A DNA stretch of 64,000 nucleotides, from positions 1 to 64,000 of the forward strand of contig UBQW01000022.1 in NCBI GenBank assembly GCA_900467745.1, in the 5' to 3' direction. The stretch is from Hyphomicrobiales bacterium (GTDB lineage Bacteria > Pseudomonadota > Alphaproteobacteria > Rhizobiales > Rhizobiaceae). Under the pieces are notes generated by a model that saw only the letters and a list, made by a program, of their open reading frames with translations, did not search any database and was not told where the DNA came from. A program made the translations under genes and the position numbers. Below are positions 16,006 through 24,554 of this stretch, one piece after another (position 1 is the stretch's first letter; every line of letters begins with the position of its first letter).

Positions 16006-16980
16006 TTAGGAGCTGCGGCGACGGCGCAGCTGATCGAAATAGACGATCACGATGATCAGCAAGCCGGTGATGATGCGCTGCCAGAACGAGTTGACGTTCA
16101 GCAGGTTCGCGCCGTTGTTGATCGTCGCCAGGATGAAGGCGCCGATAAGCGGACCATGCACGGAGCCGACCGCGCCGAACAGCGAGGTGCCGCCGATGAC
16201 CGACGAGGCGATCGCCTGCAGTTCCCAGCCGTCCGCCTGCGTGGCGTTGCCGATGGCGATACGCGATGCGAGCAGGACGCCGACAAAGGCCGCGAAAGTC
16301 GCCGACAGGATGTAGGCCATGTAGATGATGGCATTGACCCTGACACCCGAGAGGCGCGCTGCTTCGCTGTTGGAGCCGACGGCGAAAAGATACCGACCCC
16401 AGCGGCTGAGATGCAGCAGCACGTAGGATGGTATCGCCACCAATATCACCATCCAGAACAGGCTCGGTATCCCAAGAAAGTCGGCACGCGAGAAGTTGGA
16501 GAAGGCCTCGTTAGTGATGTTGATCGAGGAGCCGTTTGTGATGAGAAGTCCGAAGCCGCGCAGCGCCGTCAGCGTCGCTAGCGTGATGATGAAGGGCGGC
16601 AGACCCATGTTGACGATGCCGAAGCCGTGGAAGGCGCCGATCGCCACGCCGAAAGCCAGCGTGATGAGGATCGCCGCCCACACGGGAACGCCGGCCTGCA
16701 AAAGCCAGGCCACGATGACGCCCGCGAAGCCGACGATGGCGCCGACCGAAAGATCGATGCCGGCCGTGATGATGACGAAGGTTTCGCCAAGCGCGAGGAT
16801 GGCGGTCATCGAACCCTGGCGCAGCAGGTTGCTGATGTTGAGTGGCGTCCAGAAGCTGTTGGTGGCGAGCCCGAGCGCGACCCAGAGCGCGACCAGCAGG
16901 CCGATCAACGTCAGCCCGAACAGGATGTTCACTTTACGCCGTTGCGTTGGCGCCGGAATATCGGTGGGGGTTACTGTCAT
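16006..16980 (-). CDS. Sugar ABC transporter permease (RbsC family)
   Basis: A 324-residue membrane protein with about eight to ten hydrophobic segments and the family motif GIDLSVGAIVGFAGV, followed by GFGIVNMGLPPFIITLATLTALRG. These identify the ribose/xylose/galactoside (CUT2) class. It follows the ATPase gene by 26 bases on the same strand and belongs to one transporter with the genes at 17007-18560 and 18678-19664. Confidence 0.92.
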   Translation of the reverse strand: MTVTPTDIPAPTQRRKVNILFGLTLIGLLVALWVALGLATNSFWTPLNISNLLRQGSMTAILALGETFVIITAGIDLSVGAIVGFAGVIVAWLLQAGVPVWAAILITLAFGVAIGAFHGFGIVNMGLPPFIITLATLTALRGFGLLITNGSSINITNEAFSNFSRADFLGIPSLFWMVILVAIPSYVLLHLSRWGRYLFAVGSNSEAARLSGVRVNAIIYMAYILSATFAAFVGVLLASRIAIGNATQADGWELQAIASSVIGGTSLFGAVGSVHGPLIGAFILATINNGANLLNVNSFWQRIITGLLIIVIVYFDQLRRRRSS

Positions 16981-17006
16981 TGTCTTTCTCCCTCTTATTC
17001 TTCTGC

Positions 17007-18560
17007 TCAGACGCCGATCGCTTCGCTGAGTACCTGTTCGTGTGACGCTTCGCGAAACCCATGGCTGGCCACGAGATTGCCGGTGCGGAACACATGAAGT
17101 TCGTCAGCCAGCTCGTAGACCTCGGGCAAATAGGATGAGATCAGGATGATGCCGGCGCCTGATTGCAGCAAACGGGCAAAGAGCCGGTAGATTTCCGCCT
17201 TGGTGCCGACATCGACGCCGACAGTCGGCTCGTCGAAGATGAAGAGCCGAGCGCCGTGGCTCAGCCATTTGCCGATGACCACCTTCTGCTGGTTGCCGCC
17301 AGACATGGCGGAAACCAGCACCCTCCGGCTCGGTGTCTTGATGGAGAGGTCGCGTATCTGCTGGTCCGCATTCTTCGCTTCGTCGGCAAGGCCGATGACA
17401 GGCCCCTTGCTCAGCCGCTTGAACACCGGCAGGTTGATGTTGAGGCCGATCGGCAGGTTGAGGCAAAGGCCCTGGTCGCGCCGGCTCTCCGGCGCCAGCG
17501 CAATGCCGAGCTCCATCGCCGTTCGTTCGTTCTTGATGTTGACCTTGCGCCCCATCCAGCTGATTTCGCCGGCGGTCGTCTTCTCGCGTCCGTAGAGCCC
17601 GAGCGCGAATTCACTGCGTCCGGCGCCGATAAGCCCGTAAAGCCCGACGATCTGACCGGCTTTGACAGACAGCGAGATGTCCTTGAACCCCGGCCCCGAA
17701 AGGCCTCGCACATCGACGATCGTCTCGCCGATAGCGATATTTTCCTTGTGATAGACCTGCTCGATCGAGCGGTTGATCATCAGCGCGATCAGTTCGGTTT
17801 CGTTCGTCTCGCCAATCAGGCGCGTGCCGACATGCGTTCCGTCGCGCAGCACCGACACGCGGTCGGCGAGCTCGAAAACCTCTTCCATGCGATGGCTGAT
17901 ATAGACGATCGTCACGCCTTCGCTCTGCAATCGACGGATCAGCTTGAAAAGCTGCGCGGATTCCTGACGCGTGAGATAAGCGGTCGGCTCGTCGAAGATG
18001 AGAAACTGGGTGCCGCGCATCGCGGCGCGCGCCGTGGCGACGAGTTGCTGCTGGCCGATCGTGAGATCGCTGAGCAGCGAGGCGGCCGGCAGGCCGAAGC
18101 CGAGATCGTCGAGAACGGTCTGCGCCATCTTGACCATCTGTTTCTTGCGCATCAGGCCGAATTTATTGACTTCGTCGCCAAGAAACAGGTTTGCCGCGAC
18201 GGTCAGATGCGGGCAGAGCACGACTTCCTGGTGAACGGCGTTGATGCCGCGGACAATGGCCTCATTGGGTGTAGCCAGCGCCACCGGATGACCGCACCAG
18301 ACGATCTCGCCGGCGGTTCGGTTGATCACCCCGGTCAGAAGCTTGATCAGCGTGGATTTGCCGGCGCCGTTCTCGCCCACGATTGCGTGGATTTCGCCGG
18401 CCAGAAACGTCACTGTCGCCGGCTTGAGCGCCTGCACGTAGCCGTAGTTCTTTTGCAGTCCCTTCAGTTCGAGGATGGGAGTGCCTGCGGCAATGCGGCT
18501 TGCCTCTCGCAGCTTGGCACTGTCGTCATCATGGCGATGGCTGATCTCTTCCAGGCTCAT
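17007..18560 (-). CDS. Sugar ABC transporter ATP-binding protein, double domain (RbsA/MglA family)
   Basis: A 517-residue protein with two fused ABC domains. The first has Walker A GENGAGKST and FLIFDEPTAYLT. The second has the degenerate GLIGAGRSEF at the Walker A position, MSGGNQQKVVIGKW signature and FIFDEPTVGVDVG, as usual in CUT2 transporters. GAGGAGGAGAG precedes the ATG. About 30 N-terminal residues before the first domain are charged and Ser-rich. Confidence 0.93.
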   Translation of the reverse strand: MSLEEISHRHDDDSAKLREASRIAAGTPILELKGLQKNYGYVQALKPATVTFLAGEIHAIVGENGAGKSTLIKLLTGVINRTAGEIVWCGHPVALATPNEAIVRGINAVHQEVVLCPHLTVAANLFLGDEVNKFGLMRKKQMVKMAQTVLDDLGFGLPAASLLSDLTIGQQQLVATARAAMRGTQFLIFDEPTAYLTRQESAQLFKLIRRLQSEGVTIVYISHRMEEVFELADRVSVLRDGTHVGTRLIGETNETELIALMINRSIEQVYHKENIAIGETIVDVRGLSGPGFKDISLSVKAGQIVGLYGLIGAGRSEFALGLYGREKTTAGEISWMGRKVNIKNERTAMELGIALAPESRRDQGLCLNLPIGLNINLPVFKRLSKGPVIGLADEAKNADQQIRDLSIKTPSRRVLVSAMSGGNQQKVVIGKWLSHGARLFIFDEPTVGVDVGTKAEIYRLFARLLQSGAGIILISSYLPEVYELADELHVFRTGNLVASHGFREASHEQVLSEAIGV

Positions 18561-18640
18561 GGATATCTCTCCTCCTCGACAATTCGCCGTCCTTCGCCAG
18601 CCGTCCGCGTTCCCGGAGCGGATCGTACATCGGCGAAGAG

Positions 18641-18670
18641 AGGCCGCGCGGGATCGCTCCAGCGCGGCCT
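18641..18670 (-). promoter_or_regulatory. Intercistronic hairpin after the sugar-binding protein
   Basis: AGGCCGCGC (18641-18649) pairs with GCGCGGCCT (18662-18670) just after the binding-protein stop codon. Without a T-run in the operon direction it likely raises binding-protein mRNA relative to the downstream transporter genes. Confidence 0.6.
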
Positions 18671-18677
18671 TTTCCGA

Positions 18678-19664
18678 TTACTTCAGCTTCGGATTGAGAA
18701 GCGCGTCGATCTTCGGATCAGACATGTTCGCCTTGGTCACCAGGTTCGCGCCGGTGTCGACGTTCTGCTCGACCTTCTCGCCCTTGGACACGGCAAGTGC
18801 GGTCTTGATGCCGTCGTAACCCATGCGATACGGGTCCTGCACCACGAGGCCGGCAAGCGCGCCGTCCTTGAGGAAGCCGATGGTCTTGTCGTCGCTGTCG
18901 AAGCCGATGACCTTGACCTTGTCGCTGAGCTTGTTTTCAGCGATCGCCTGGCCGACACCCTGCGCCATGATCAGGTTGGACGCGAAGACGCCAACGATAT
19001 TCGGGTTGGCGGTGATCAGGTCGGTCATGATGTTGAGGCCGGTCGTTGCCTGACCGTCGGCGTACTTGTCGGCAACCACCTTCAGGCCCGGATACTTGGT
19101 CTTGACCTGATCCAGAAAGCCTTCGCGGCGCTGTTCGAGCGAGCCGGCGCCGGGCGCGTTGGTAATGATGACGACATCGCCCTCATCCTTGCCGGTCATT
19201 TCCTTGATCGCAGCAGCAAGACCGTCGGCAGCGATGCGGCCACCCTGGACGTTGTCGGTGGTCAGGAACGACTTGAAGGCCTTCGAGTCAGCGCCGGAAT
19301 CGATACCGATGATCGGAACGGACTTGGCGGCTTCGTCGATCGGCTTGCCGAGCGCCTTGAATTCGGTCGGCGAGATGACGATCGCGGCCGGCTTGCCGGC
19401 AACGGCATTCTCAAGAATGCTGATCTGGCCGTTGACGTCGGTTTCAGCCTGGGCGCCGAGTTCCGGCACCTTGACGCCGAGATCGGTGCCGGCCTTGCGC
19501 GCGCCAGCCAGAACAATCTGCCAGTAGAAGGACGTGGTGTCCTTGACGATAATAGGAATGGTCACGTCTGCCGCAAAGGACGGCATCGGCACGGCTGTTG
19601 CCATGACGGCGGCGCCCGCAAGAGCGGTAAAGGTGCGACGCGAAAGAATGGACTTCATGCGCAT
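18678..19664 (-). CDS. Sugar ABC transporter periplasmic binding protein (RbsB-like)
   Basis: A 328-residue periplasmic-binding-protein-like I protein. The signal peptide MRMKSILSRRTFTALAGAAV continues to MPSFAAD. Family motifs follow: TIPIIVKDTTSFYWQIVLAGA, GIDSGADSKAFKSFLTTDN and VIGFDSDDKTIGFL. I start at the ATG at 19664 because GGAGGAG lies 7 bases before. First gene of the transporter operon. The predicted ligand is the sugar handled by the adjacent FucU and aldo/keto reductase genes. Confidence 0.9.
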   Translation of the reverse strand: MRMKSILSRRTFTALAGAAVMATAVPMPSFAADVTIPIIVKDTTSFYWQIVLAGARKAGTDLGVKVPELGAQAETDVNGQISILENAVAGKPAAIVISPTEFKALGKPIDEAAKSVPIIGIDSGADSKAFKSFLTTDNVQGGRIAADGLAAAIKEMTGKDEGDVVIITNAPGAGSLEQRREGFLDQVKTKYPGLKVVADKYADGQATTGLNIMTDLITANPNIVGVFASNLIMAQGVGQAIAENKLSDKVKVIGFDSDDKTIGFLKDGALAGLVVQDPYRMGYDGIKTALAVSKGEKVEQNVDTGANLVTKANMSDPKIDALLNPKLK

Positions 19665-19726
19665 GTTGGTTCTCCTCCAAGTGCGTTCTTCCTCCAGGAA
19701 ATCTCTCGCGAACGCGAACGAGAGAC

Positions 19727-19747
19727 TTTTATCGATAAAAAACATTT
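19727..19747 (-). promoter_or_regulatory. 21-bp shared box upstream of the sugar transporter operon
   Basis: Read on the minus strand the site is AAATGTTT-N6-GATAAAA, with both outer blocks identical to the site at 23084-23104. It lies 63 bases before the binding-protein start, against 57 bases for the other copy. It is probably an operator of the local GntR regulator, possibly spanning a -10 element (GATAAA). Confidence 0.55.
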
Positions 19748-19958
19748 ACGAGTTTGAAGCTAGCCGAGGCCTGCCTTGTTTGCAAGACCGCGCCGGGTAA
19801 GCCCTTTGGCTCTCTCCGGACCAGTCCCACACCCGTTTGCCGATGAAGCCGCCGGCACGAATGCGCCGGCAACGCCCTTTTCCCAATCCCGGCGCCTTTT
19901 TCTCCAAGGCCCGATGTCCCTCCAAGACATCCGGCCTAAAAGCTCCCGAGTTCGATTT

Positions 19959-20006
19959 ATGAAACATAGGTTCCGCGTGAATGTCAATACGGAACGTTTA
20001 TTCCGT
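19959..20006 (-). promoter_or_regulatory. Candidate distal promoter and palindrome upstream of the sugar transporter
   Basis: On the minus strand, TTGACA (plus 19982-19987) and TTTCAT (plus 19959-19964) are 17 bases apart. An inverted repeat ACGGAA-N6-TTCCGT (19989-20006) abuts the -35. It sits 8 bases after the fucU-like stop codon, so the palindrome could alternatively be a weak 3' stem of the upstream operon. A transcript from here would carry a leader of about 290 bases in which I see no convincing gene. Confidence 0.35.
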
Positions 20007-20014
20007 TTCTATCC

Positions 20015-20461
20015 TTATCCCCAGAATACCTCTTCCGGCAGCACGACGCCTTTCTTCAGGATGATGTTGCCGTAGAGCCTAAACTCGGTGGTCGCGACGA
20101 TATAGGCGGCCTTGCGCGAGCGCTCGTAGAAGGCGAAGCGCTCAAGCGTCGAAATGCCGAAATCGCCGGCGCGCTTGGACACAATGGTCTGAAATTCCTT
20201 GCAAACTTCGGGCACAGCGGTCGGATCGCCCACCACTTCCATGACCCAGGCCGATTCCGGCACGAATGTATCGAGCGGCATATGCGTCAGGATCGCTTCG
20301 GCCATGGCGGTCGCACTGACGCCATCGGCGCGGATCATTTCCGGGCCCATGGAATAGGACGGAAAGTTGGCGTCGGCGATGACGATCTCGTCTCCATGGC
20401 CCATGCGCGCGATGGCGCACAGTAGATCGGGGCTGAGGACGGGATGAATTCCTTTAAGCAT
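20015..20461 (-). CDS. RbsD/FucU family sugar mutarotase
   Basis: A 148-residue protein of the RbsD/FucU fold, which interconverts sugar anomers. Motifs MLKGIHPVLSPDLLCAIARMGHGDEIVIADANFPS and the C-terminal YIVATTEFRLYGNIILKKGV match FucU (L-fucose mutarotase) better than RbsD, notably GHGDEIVIADANFP. A 17-base gap separates it from the aldo/keto reductase gene. It would supply the anomer used by that dehydrogenase. Confidence 0.85.
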   Translation of the reverse strand: MLKGIHPVLSPDLLCAIARMGHGDEIVIADANFPSYSMGPEMIRADGVSATAMAEAILTHMPLDTFVPESAWVMEVVGDPTAVPEVCKEFQTIVSKRAGDFGISTLERFAFYERSRKAAYIVATTEFRLYGNIILKKGVVLPEEVFWG

Positions 20462-20472
20462 TCTGTTTTTCC

Positions 20473-21492
20473 TTAAACGCGAACAGCATCGTCGCCGAGT
20501 GGCGGCGCAACGAGGGTGAAGCTATCGAATTCCGGATAGATCGTCTCCGGCAAAATCGGTGAGAACAGGTCCATGTTGCGCGTCACGCTGGATGCCTTGC
20601 CGGTGCCGATCAGCACCGACGACACGAGCGGCTCGCGCAGCGCGAACTGCAGCGCCGGCGCGGCGAGCGATACACCGTTCTTGGCTGCGACCGCTTCCAT
20701 GCCGCGCACCTTGGTGAGCACCTCTTCGGTCGCGGGCATATAGTCGAAGTTCGACCCCGCCACCGCACCGGTCGCCAGAATGCCGGAGTTGAAGACACCG
20801 CCGACCACAAGCGACGTCCCCTTCTTGCGGCAGAGCGGCAACAGTTCCGCCTCAGCCGAGCGGTCGAGCAGCGTGTAGCGGCCTGCCATCAGGATGCAGT
20901 CGATATCGGCATTGCGCATCACGTCGAGGCACACAGGCACCTCGTTGACGCCAAGCCCGAAGGCCTTGATCGCGCCCGATGTCTTCAGTTCTTCCAGCGC
21001 CTTGATGCCTGTGTCGAGGAACTGCTTGAGATAGACGGCGTTCTTCGCCGAGCCATGCGTATAGCCGCCGATATCGTGGACATAGAGGATGTCGATCCGG
21101 TTCAGCCCCAGCCGCGCGTAGCTGAATTCGACCGAGCGCATGATGCCGTCATAGGAATAGTCGTAATCGGCATCGAAGGAGAGCGGATCGACATAGGAGT
21201 AGTCGGGAACCGTCCCCGTCGGCACCGGGCGCAGCAGCCGCCCGACCTTGGTGGAGAGCACCCATTCGCTTTCCGGTTTGCCGCGCAGGAAATCGCCGAC
21301 GTGGCGCTCGCCGAGCCCCAATCCATACCAGGGCGCCACGTCGAAATAGCGGATGCCGCTATCCCATGCCGCATCGAGCGTTTGCATTGCCTGTTCGCGC
21401 GGGCAGGCGCGGTAGAGGCCGCCAAGGGCTGCGGCGCCGAAGCTCACTTCGGTTACCTCGAGCTCGGTCCGGCCTATCCTCCTCGTCTTCAT
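20473..21492 (-). CDS. Aldo/keto reductase, probable L-fucose (aldose) 1-dehydrogenase
   Basis: A 339-residue AKR. It has FDVAPWYGLGLGERHVGDFL with the catalytic Asp and Tyr, STKVGRLLRP with the Lys, and IDILYVHDIGGYTHG with the His. It resembles the pyridoxal 4-dehydrogenase / D-threo-aldose 1-dehydrogenase group, which oxidise L-fucose at C1. The start at 21492 (MKTRRIGRT) follows GGGAGG by 4 bases. It sits between the UxaA-family and FucU-family genes. Activity is assigned by family and context. Confidence 0.8.
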   Translation of the reverse strand: MKTRRIGRTELEVTEVSFGAAALGGLYRACPREQAMQTLDAAWDSGIRYFDVAPWYGLGLGERHVGDFLRGKPESEWVLSTKVGRLLRPVPTGTVPDYSYVDPLSFDADYDYSYDGIMRSVEFSYARLGLNRIDILYVHDIGGYTHGSAKNAVYLKQFLDTGIKALEELKTSGAIKAFGLGVNEVPVCLDVMRNADIDCILMAGRYTLLDRSAEAELLPLCRKKGTSLVVGGVFNSGILATGAVAGSNFDYMPATEEVLTKVRGMEAVAAKNGVSLAAPALQFALREPLVSSVLIGTGKASSVTRNMDLFSPILPETIYPEFDSFTLVAPPLGDDAVRV

Positions 21493-21524
21493 CATTCCTC
21501 CCTGAAGACTGTCGATATTATTGA

Positions 21525-23027
21525 TTAAAGCGTTGCTCCGAGATGCCAAGGCACGAATTCGTTATCGCCGTAGCCGAATTCCTCGCTCTTGGTCTTCTTG
21601 CCCGAGGCCGTGTCGATGATCAGGTCGAAGATCTCGCGCCCCTTGCCCGAGATCGTCGCATCGCCGCTGGCGATCGTGCCGCAGTCGATGTCCATGTCCT
21701 CTTCCATCGAGGCATAGAGCGCCGAATTGCTGGAGAGCTTGATCGACGGCGCCGGGCGACAGCCGAAGCAGCTGCCGCGGCCGGTGGTAAACGCGATCAT
21801 GTTGGCTCCACCCGCAACCTGCCCGGTGGCCGAGACGGGATCGTAGCCGGGTGTGTCCATGAAGACGAGGCCCGGCGCGGTCACCCGTTCCGCATAACCA
21901 TAAACCGCTGTCAGCGGCGAACGTCCGCCCTTGGCGACAGCCCCGAGAGACTTTTCCAGAATGGTCGTCAGCCCGCCGCGCTTGTTGCCGGGGGAGGGGT
22001 TGTTGTCGAGCGAGGCGCCGTGCATCGCCACATATTTCTCCCACCAGACGATCTTCTCGTCCAGCTTGCGGGCGACCTCTTCGCTCACCGCGCGACTGCG
22101 CAGTAAATGCTCGGCGCCGTAGATCTCAGAGGTCTCCGACAGGATCGCCGTGCCGCCGGCAGCAGCCAGAAGATCAGCCGCCACACCCAGTGCCGGATTG
22201 GCGGTGATGCCCGAGAAGCCGTCGGAACCGCCGCACTGCATGCCGATGATGATATCACTGATCGGCAGCGGCACGCGGCGCTCGCGCCCGACATCGTCGG
22301 CGATTTCCTTCAACATGCCCATGGCGCGCTCGACCGCGCGGCGCGATCCGCCGGCATCCTGGATATTGAAATGACGCTTGGAATTGCCGGCGCCGCTTTG
22401 GCCGTAAAGCGTCAGCTGGTTGACCTCGCAGCCGAGGCCAATCATCAGCACGCCGCCGAAATTCACATGCCTGGTATAGCCGGCAAGCGTCCGGTGCAGA
22501 ACGGCCATGCCGTCGCCCGTCGAGCTCATGCCGCAGCCCTGGTCGTGAACGATCGGCACGAAACCGTCGATGCCCTCGTAGTGTGGCAAGATGGTGCGGT
22601 TGGCCTGGTCGGCAATGGCGCGACAGACCGTGGTGGAACAGTTCACGCTGGCGATGATGCCGATATAGTTGCGCGTCGCCGAGCGTCCGTCGGCGCGCTT
22701 GTAGCCCATGAAGGTGCGCGCGCGGTCGGCCGCACTTGCTTCTTCCGGCGCCGAATTGGCGGTGGCGGCCAGGCGGTCGTTTTCGAAATGCAGGTTCTGG
22801 CTATGGATGTGCTGGCCGGCCTTGACGTCTGATGTCGTGCGCCCGATCGCCTGCCCGTATTTCACGACCGGCTGGCCGAGCGCGATATCTGACAGCGCGA
22901 TCTTGTGGCCGGGGTCGATCTTCTCCAGCGTCGTTATCCCCGCCACCGTCTCGCCGGCGGCGATCGGGGCCGTTGCCACCGCGACATTGTCGCCTGATGA
23001 CAGGATGATCCAAGGGTCTTTCTTCAA
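21525..23027 (-). CDS. UxaA/altronate-dehydratase family sugar acid dehydratase
   Basis: About 500 residues: an N-terminal SAF domain (DNVAVATAPIAAGETVAG, residues 10-85) fused to the C-terminal altronate/galactarate dehydratase domain. Motifs are NCSTTVCRAIAD, VPIVHDQGCGMSSTGDGM, IGMQCGGSDGFSGITANPALG and FTTGRGSCFGCRPAPSIKLSSN. The family dehydrates sugar acids to 2-keto-3-deoxy acids. I choose the TTG at 23027 because AGGGAG precedes it and the resulting N-terminus has the family start; an ATG at 23165 would add an unrelated leader. In this locus the substrate is probably fuconate or a related 6-deoxy acid. Confidence 0.82.
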   Translation of the reverse strand: MKKDPWIILSSGDNVAVATAPIAAGETVAGITTLEKIDPGHKIALSDIALGQPVVKYGQAIGRTTSDVKAGQHIHSQNLHFENDRLAATANSAPEEASAADRARTFMGYKRADGRSATRNYIGIIASVNCSTTVCRAIADQANRTILPHYEGIDGFVPIVHDQGCGMSSTGDGMAVLHRTLAGYTRHVNFGGVLMIGLGCEVNQLTLYGQSGAGNSKRHFNIQDAGGSRRAVERAMGMLKEIADDVGRERRVPLPISDIIIGMQCGGSDGFSGITANPALGVAADLLAAAGGTAILSETSEIYGAEHLLRSRAVSEEVARKLDEKIVWWEKYVAMHGASLDNNPSPGNKRGGLTTILEKSLGAVAKGGRSPLTAVYGYAERVTAPGLVFMDTPGYDPVSATGQVAGGANMIAFTTGRGSCFGCRPAPSIKLSSNSALYASMEEDMDIDCGTIASGDATISGKGREIFDLIIDTASGKKTKSEEFGYGDNEFVPWHLGATL

Positions 23028-23083
23028 CGATCTTCTCCCTAGGGAAACACTCGCTGCATCGGCGAATGCGCATTGCTTTTGTT

Positions 23084-23113
23084 TTTTATCTACAATAAAC
23101 ATTTTCAAGTCAA
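23084..23113 (-). promoter_or_regulatory. Promoter and 21-bp shared box upstream of the UxaA-family operon
   Basis: On the minus strand TTGACT (plus 23108-23113) is 17 bases from GATAAA (plus 23085-23090). The spacer plus -10 form AAATGTTT-N6-GATAAAA (23084-23104), whose outer blocks are identical to the box at 19727-19747. It lies between the operon and the divergent GntR gene, so autoregulation is also possible. Confidence 0.55.
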
Positions 23114-23266
23114 CGGGATTATTGATCCTGTGGACGAGGGAGGCAAACAGCCGCGGACGATCCAAAATAAGATAAGGATCGCCGAGAGATAAGCTCCTGC
23201 CACGCGCCGGCGCCCGCCATTCGCGGGCTTTCGCCGTGCGCCGCAGGGCAACAAGGCGGGGTGTGC

Positions 23267-24178
23267 ATGGCGCGGCAAAACACGGTCTTCAAGGAAGCGT
23301 ATAATCGCTATGTCGCGGCTTTGCGCGCCGACGAGACCCTGCCATCCGAGCCCGATATCGCCGCCAAGCTCGGCATCAGCCGCAGCACCGCCCGCGCCAT
23401 CCTGACCCGGCTCGACGAAGAAGGCATCATCAGCTGGAACAAGCGCCAGAAGGTGGTGTTGCGCACACCGACAGAGGCCGATCTCTTTCCCTCGGAGGAG
23501 ACGGATTCGCTTCACAACATCATCGAGCGCAGCTTCATGCAGCGCATCCTGTCTGATGATGCGGCTCCCGGCACACAGATCAACGAGCTGGAACTCGCCC
23601 GCGACATAGGCACCGGCACCACAAGCGTACGCGAGTTCCTCATCCGCTTCTCGCGCTTCGGGCTGATCGAGAAGCGGCCGAACAGCCACTGGATATTGAA
23701 GGGTTTCACCCGCGAATTCGCGCTGGAACTCGCCGAGGTGCGCGAGATGTTCGAGCTCCACTCCGCCGCCGAATTCGGCCGGCTGCCTCAGGATAACGAG
23801 GCCTGGCGCGCTCTGGCGGAGATCAAGGCCGAACACCACGCCCTGCTCGATGATCTTGATGGTCGCTACAAGGAATTCTCGGCCCTCGACGAGCGCTTCC
23901 ATTTGCTGATCCATGGTGCGGCGAAGAACCGCTTCATCGCCGATTTCTACGACGCCATCGCCATCGTCTTCCACTATCACTACCAGTGGAACAAGGCGTT
24001 TGCCCGCGAGCGCAACGAACGCGCCATTCACGAGCATTTGGATTATATCGCGGCCCTTGAGGCGGGCGATCCGGCCGCGATCGAGGCCGCCTGCAGGGTG
24101 CATCTACGCTCCGCGCGCCAGACCTTGCTGCAATCCCTGCCGCAGACGGCGGTTGAAGGGGAATCGCCCGCGAAATAG
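23267..24178 (+). CDS. GntR/FadR-type regulator with two winged-helix domains
   Basis: About 303 residues with three parts. Residues 22-68 are a GntR winged helix (LPSEPDIAAKLGISRSTAR). Residues 102-148 are a second winged helix (INELELARDIGTGTTSVREF). Residues 155-290 are an FCD ligand-binding domain with likely metal ligands in LDERFHLLIHGAA and HEHLDYIAALEAGD. Ordinary FadR-type proteins have only one winged helix, so the extra N-terminal domain is unusual. Start at ATG 23267 (MARQN) or GTG 23261. Divergent from the UxaA-family operon and presumably its regulator. Confidence 0.85.
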   Translation: MARQNTVFKEAYNRYVAALRADETLPSEPDIAAKLGISRSTARAILTRLDEEGIISWNKRQKVVLRTPTEADLFPSEETDSLHNIIERSFMQRILSDDAAPGTQINELELARDIGTGTTSVREFLIRFSRFGLIEKRPNSHWILKGFTREFALELAEVREMFELHSAAEFGRLPQDNEAWRALAEIKAEHHALLDDLDGRYKEFSALDERFHLLIHGAAKNRFIADFYDAIAIVFHYHYQWNKAFARERNERAIHEHLDYIAALEAGDPAAIEAACRVHLRSARQTLLQSLPQTAVEGESPAK

Positions 24179-24201
24179 CGCCGAGCGGCATAGAATGGGC
24201 G

Positions 24202-24225
24202 AAAAAAAGCCCGCTCAAGGCGGGC
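24202..24225 (-). terminator. Intrinsic terminator, minus strand
   Basis: GCCCGC (24209-24214) pairs with GCGGGC (24220-24225). On the minus strand it is followed by seven T. It therefore ends a minus-strand transcript arriving from the right, most simply the one carrying the 38-residue frame at 24416-24532. It cannot terminate the GntR gene in that sense. Confidence 0.7.
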
Positions 24226-24415
24226 CACGTCTCGCGAACTCAATACAATCGATAACGCAATACCAACGAGACAGCACAACCTACCATCCCGCGCGCCGCC
24301 TTGCACTTCGCTCATTCGGATGAGGTTCGCAGGCTTGCATCAGACAATGGGAGCAGGCGCCTCTTGCGGTGCCGCGCATCTTCGGCAGATCGAAGCAAGC
24401 TCGGTCGCAAACGGC

Positions 24416-24532
24416 TCAGCGCCGGGGAAAATCATTCCATCCGGAAGCGCGCGCCTTCGCGAAAACGATCTGCGCCTCACGCCCTAGAAAGAGCAGGCCG
24501 AAGATGCCTATGATCGTCAGGATATCCCACAT
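24416..24532 (-). CDS. Single-span membrane peptide (38 aa)
   Basis: A short frame behind GGGGAGAG, 5 bases before the ATG. The peptide starts MWDILTIIGIFGLLFLG and has one hydrophobic helix (residues 3-16), then a basic tail ending GWNDFPRR. Small inner-membrane peptides of this shape often modulate a larger membrane complex, but no partner is adjacent. A 10-bp perfect hairpin sits just upstream of the ribosome site and a terminator lies about 190 bases downstream, which supports a real transcript. Confidence 0.5.
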   Translation of the reverse strand: MWDILTIIGIFGLLFLGREAQIVFAKARASGWNDFPRR

Positions 24533-24554
24533 GTGCGCTCTCCCCAATTGCGTT

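Noticed and set aside
17163..19757. 864-codon open frame antisense to the sugar transporter genes
   Set aside because: Spans two well-supported genes and their gap; same artefact.
19746..19987. Two short minus-strand frames (73 and 75 codons) in the leader of the sugar transporter
   Set aside because: No ribosome sites, overlapping in different frames, Arg/Gly-rich composition; treated as non-coding leader.
24043..24315. 90-codon minus-strand frame reading into the GntR gene
   Set aside because: Passes through the minus-strand terminator, lacks a ribosome site and is antisense to a clear gene.
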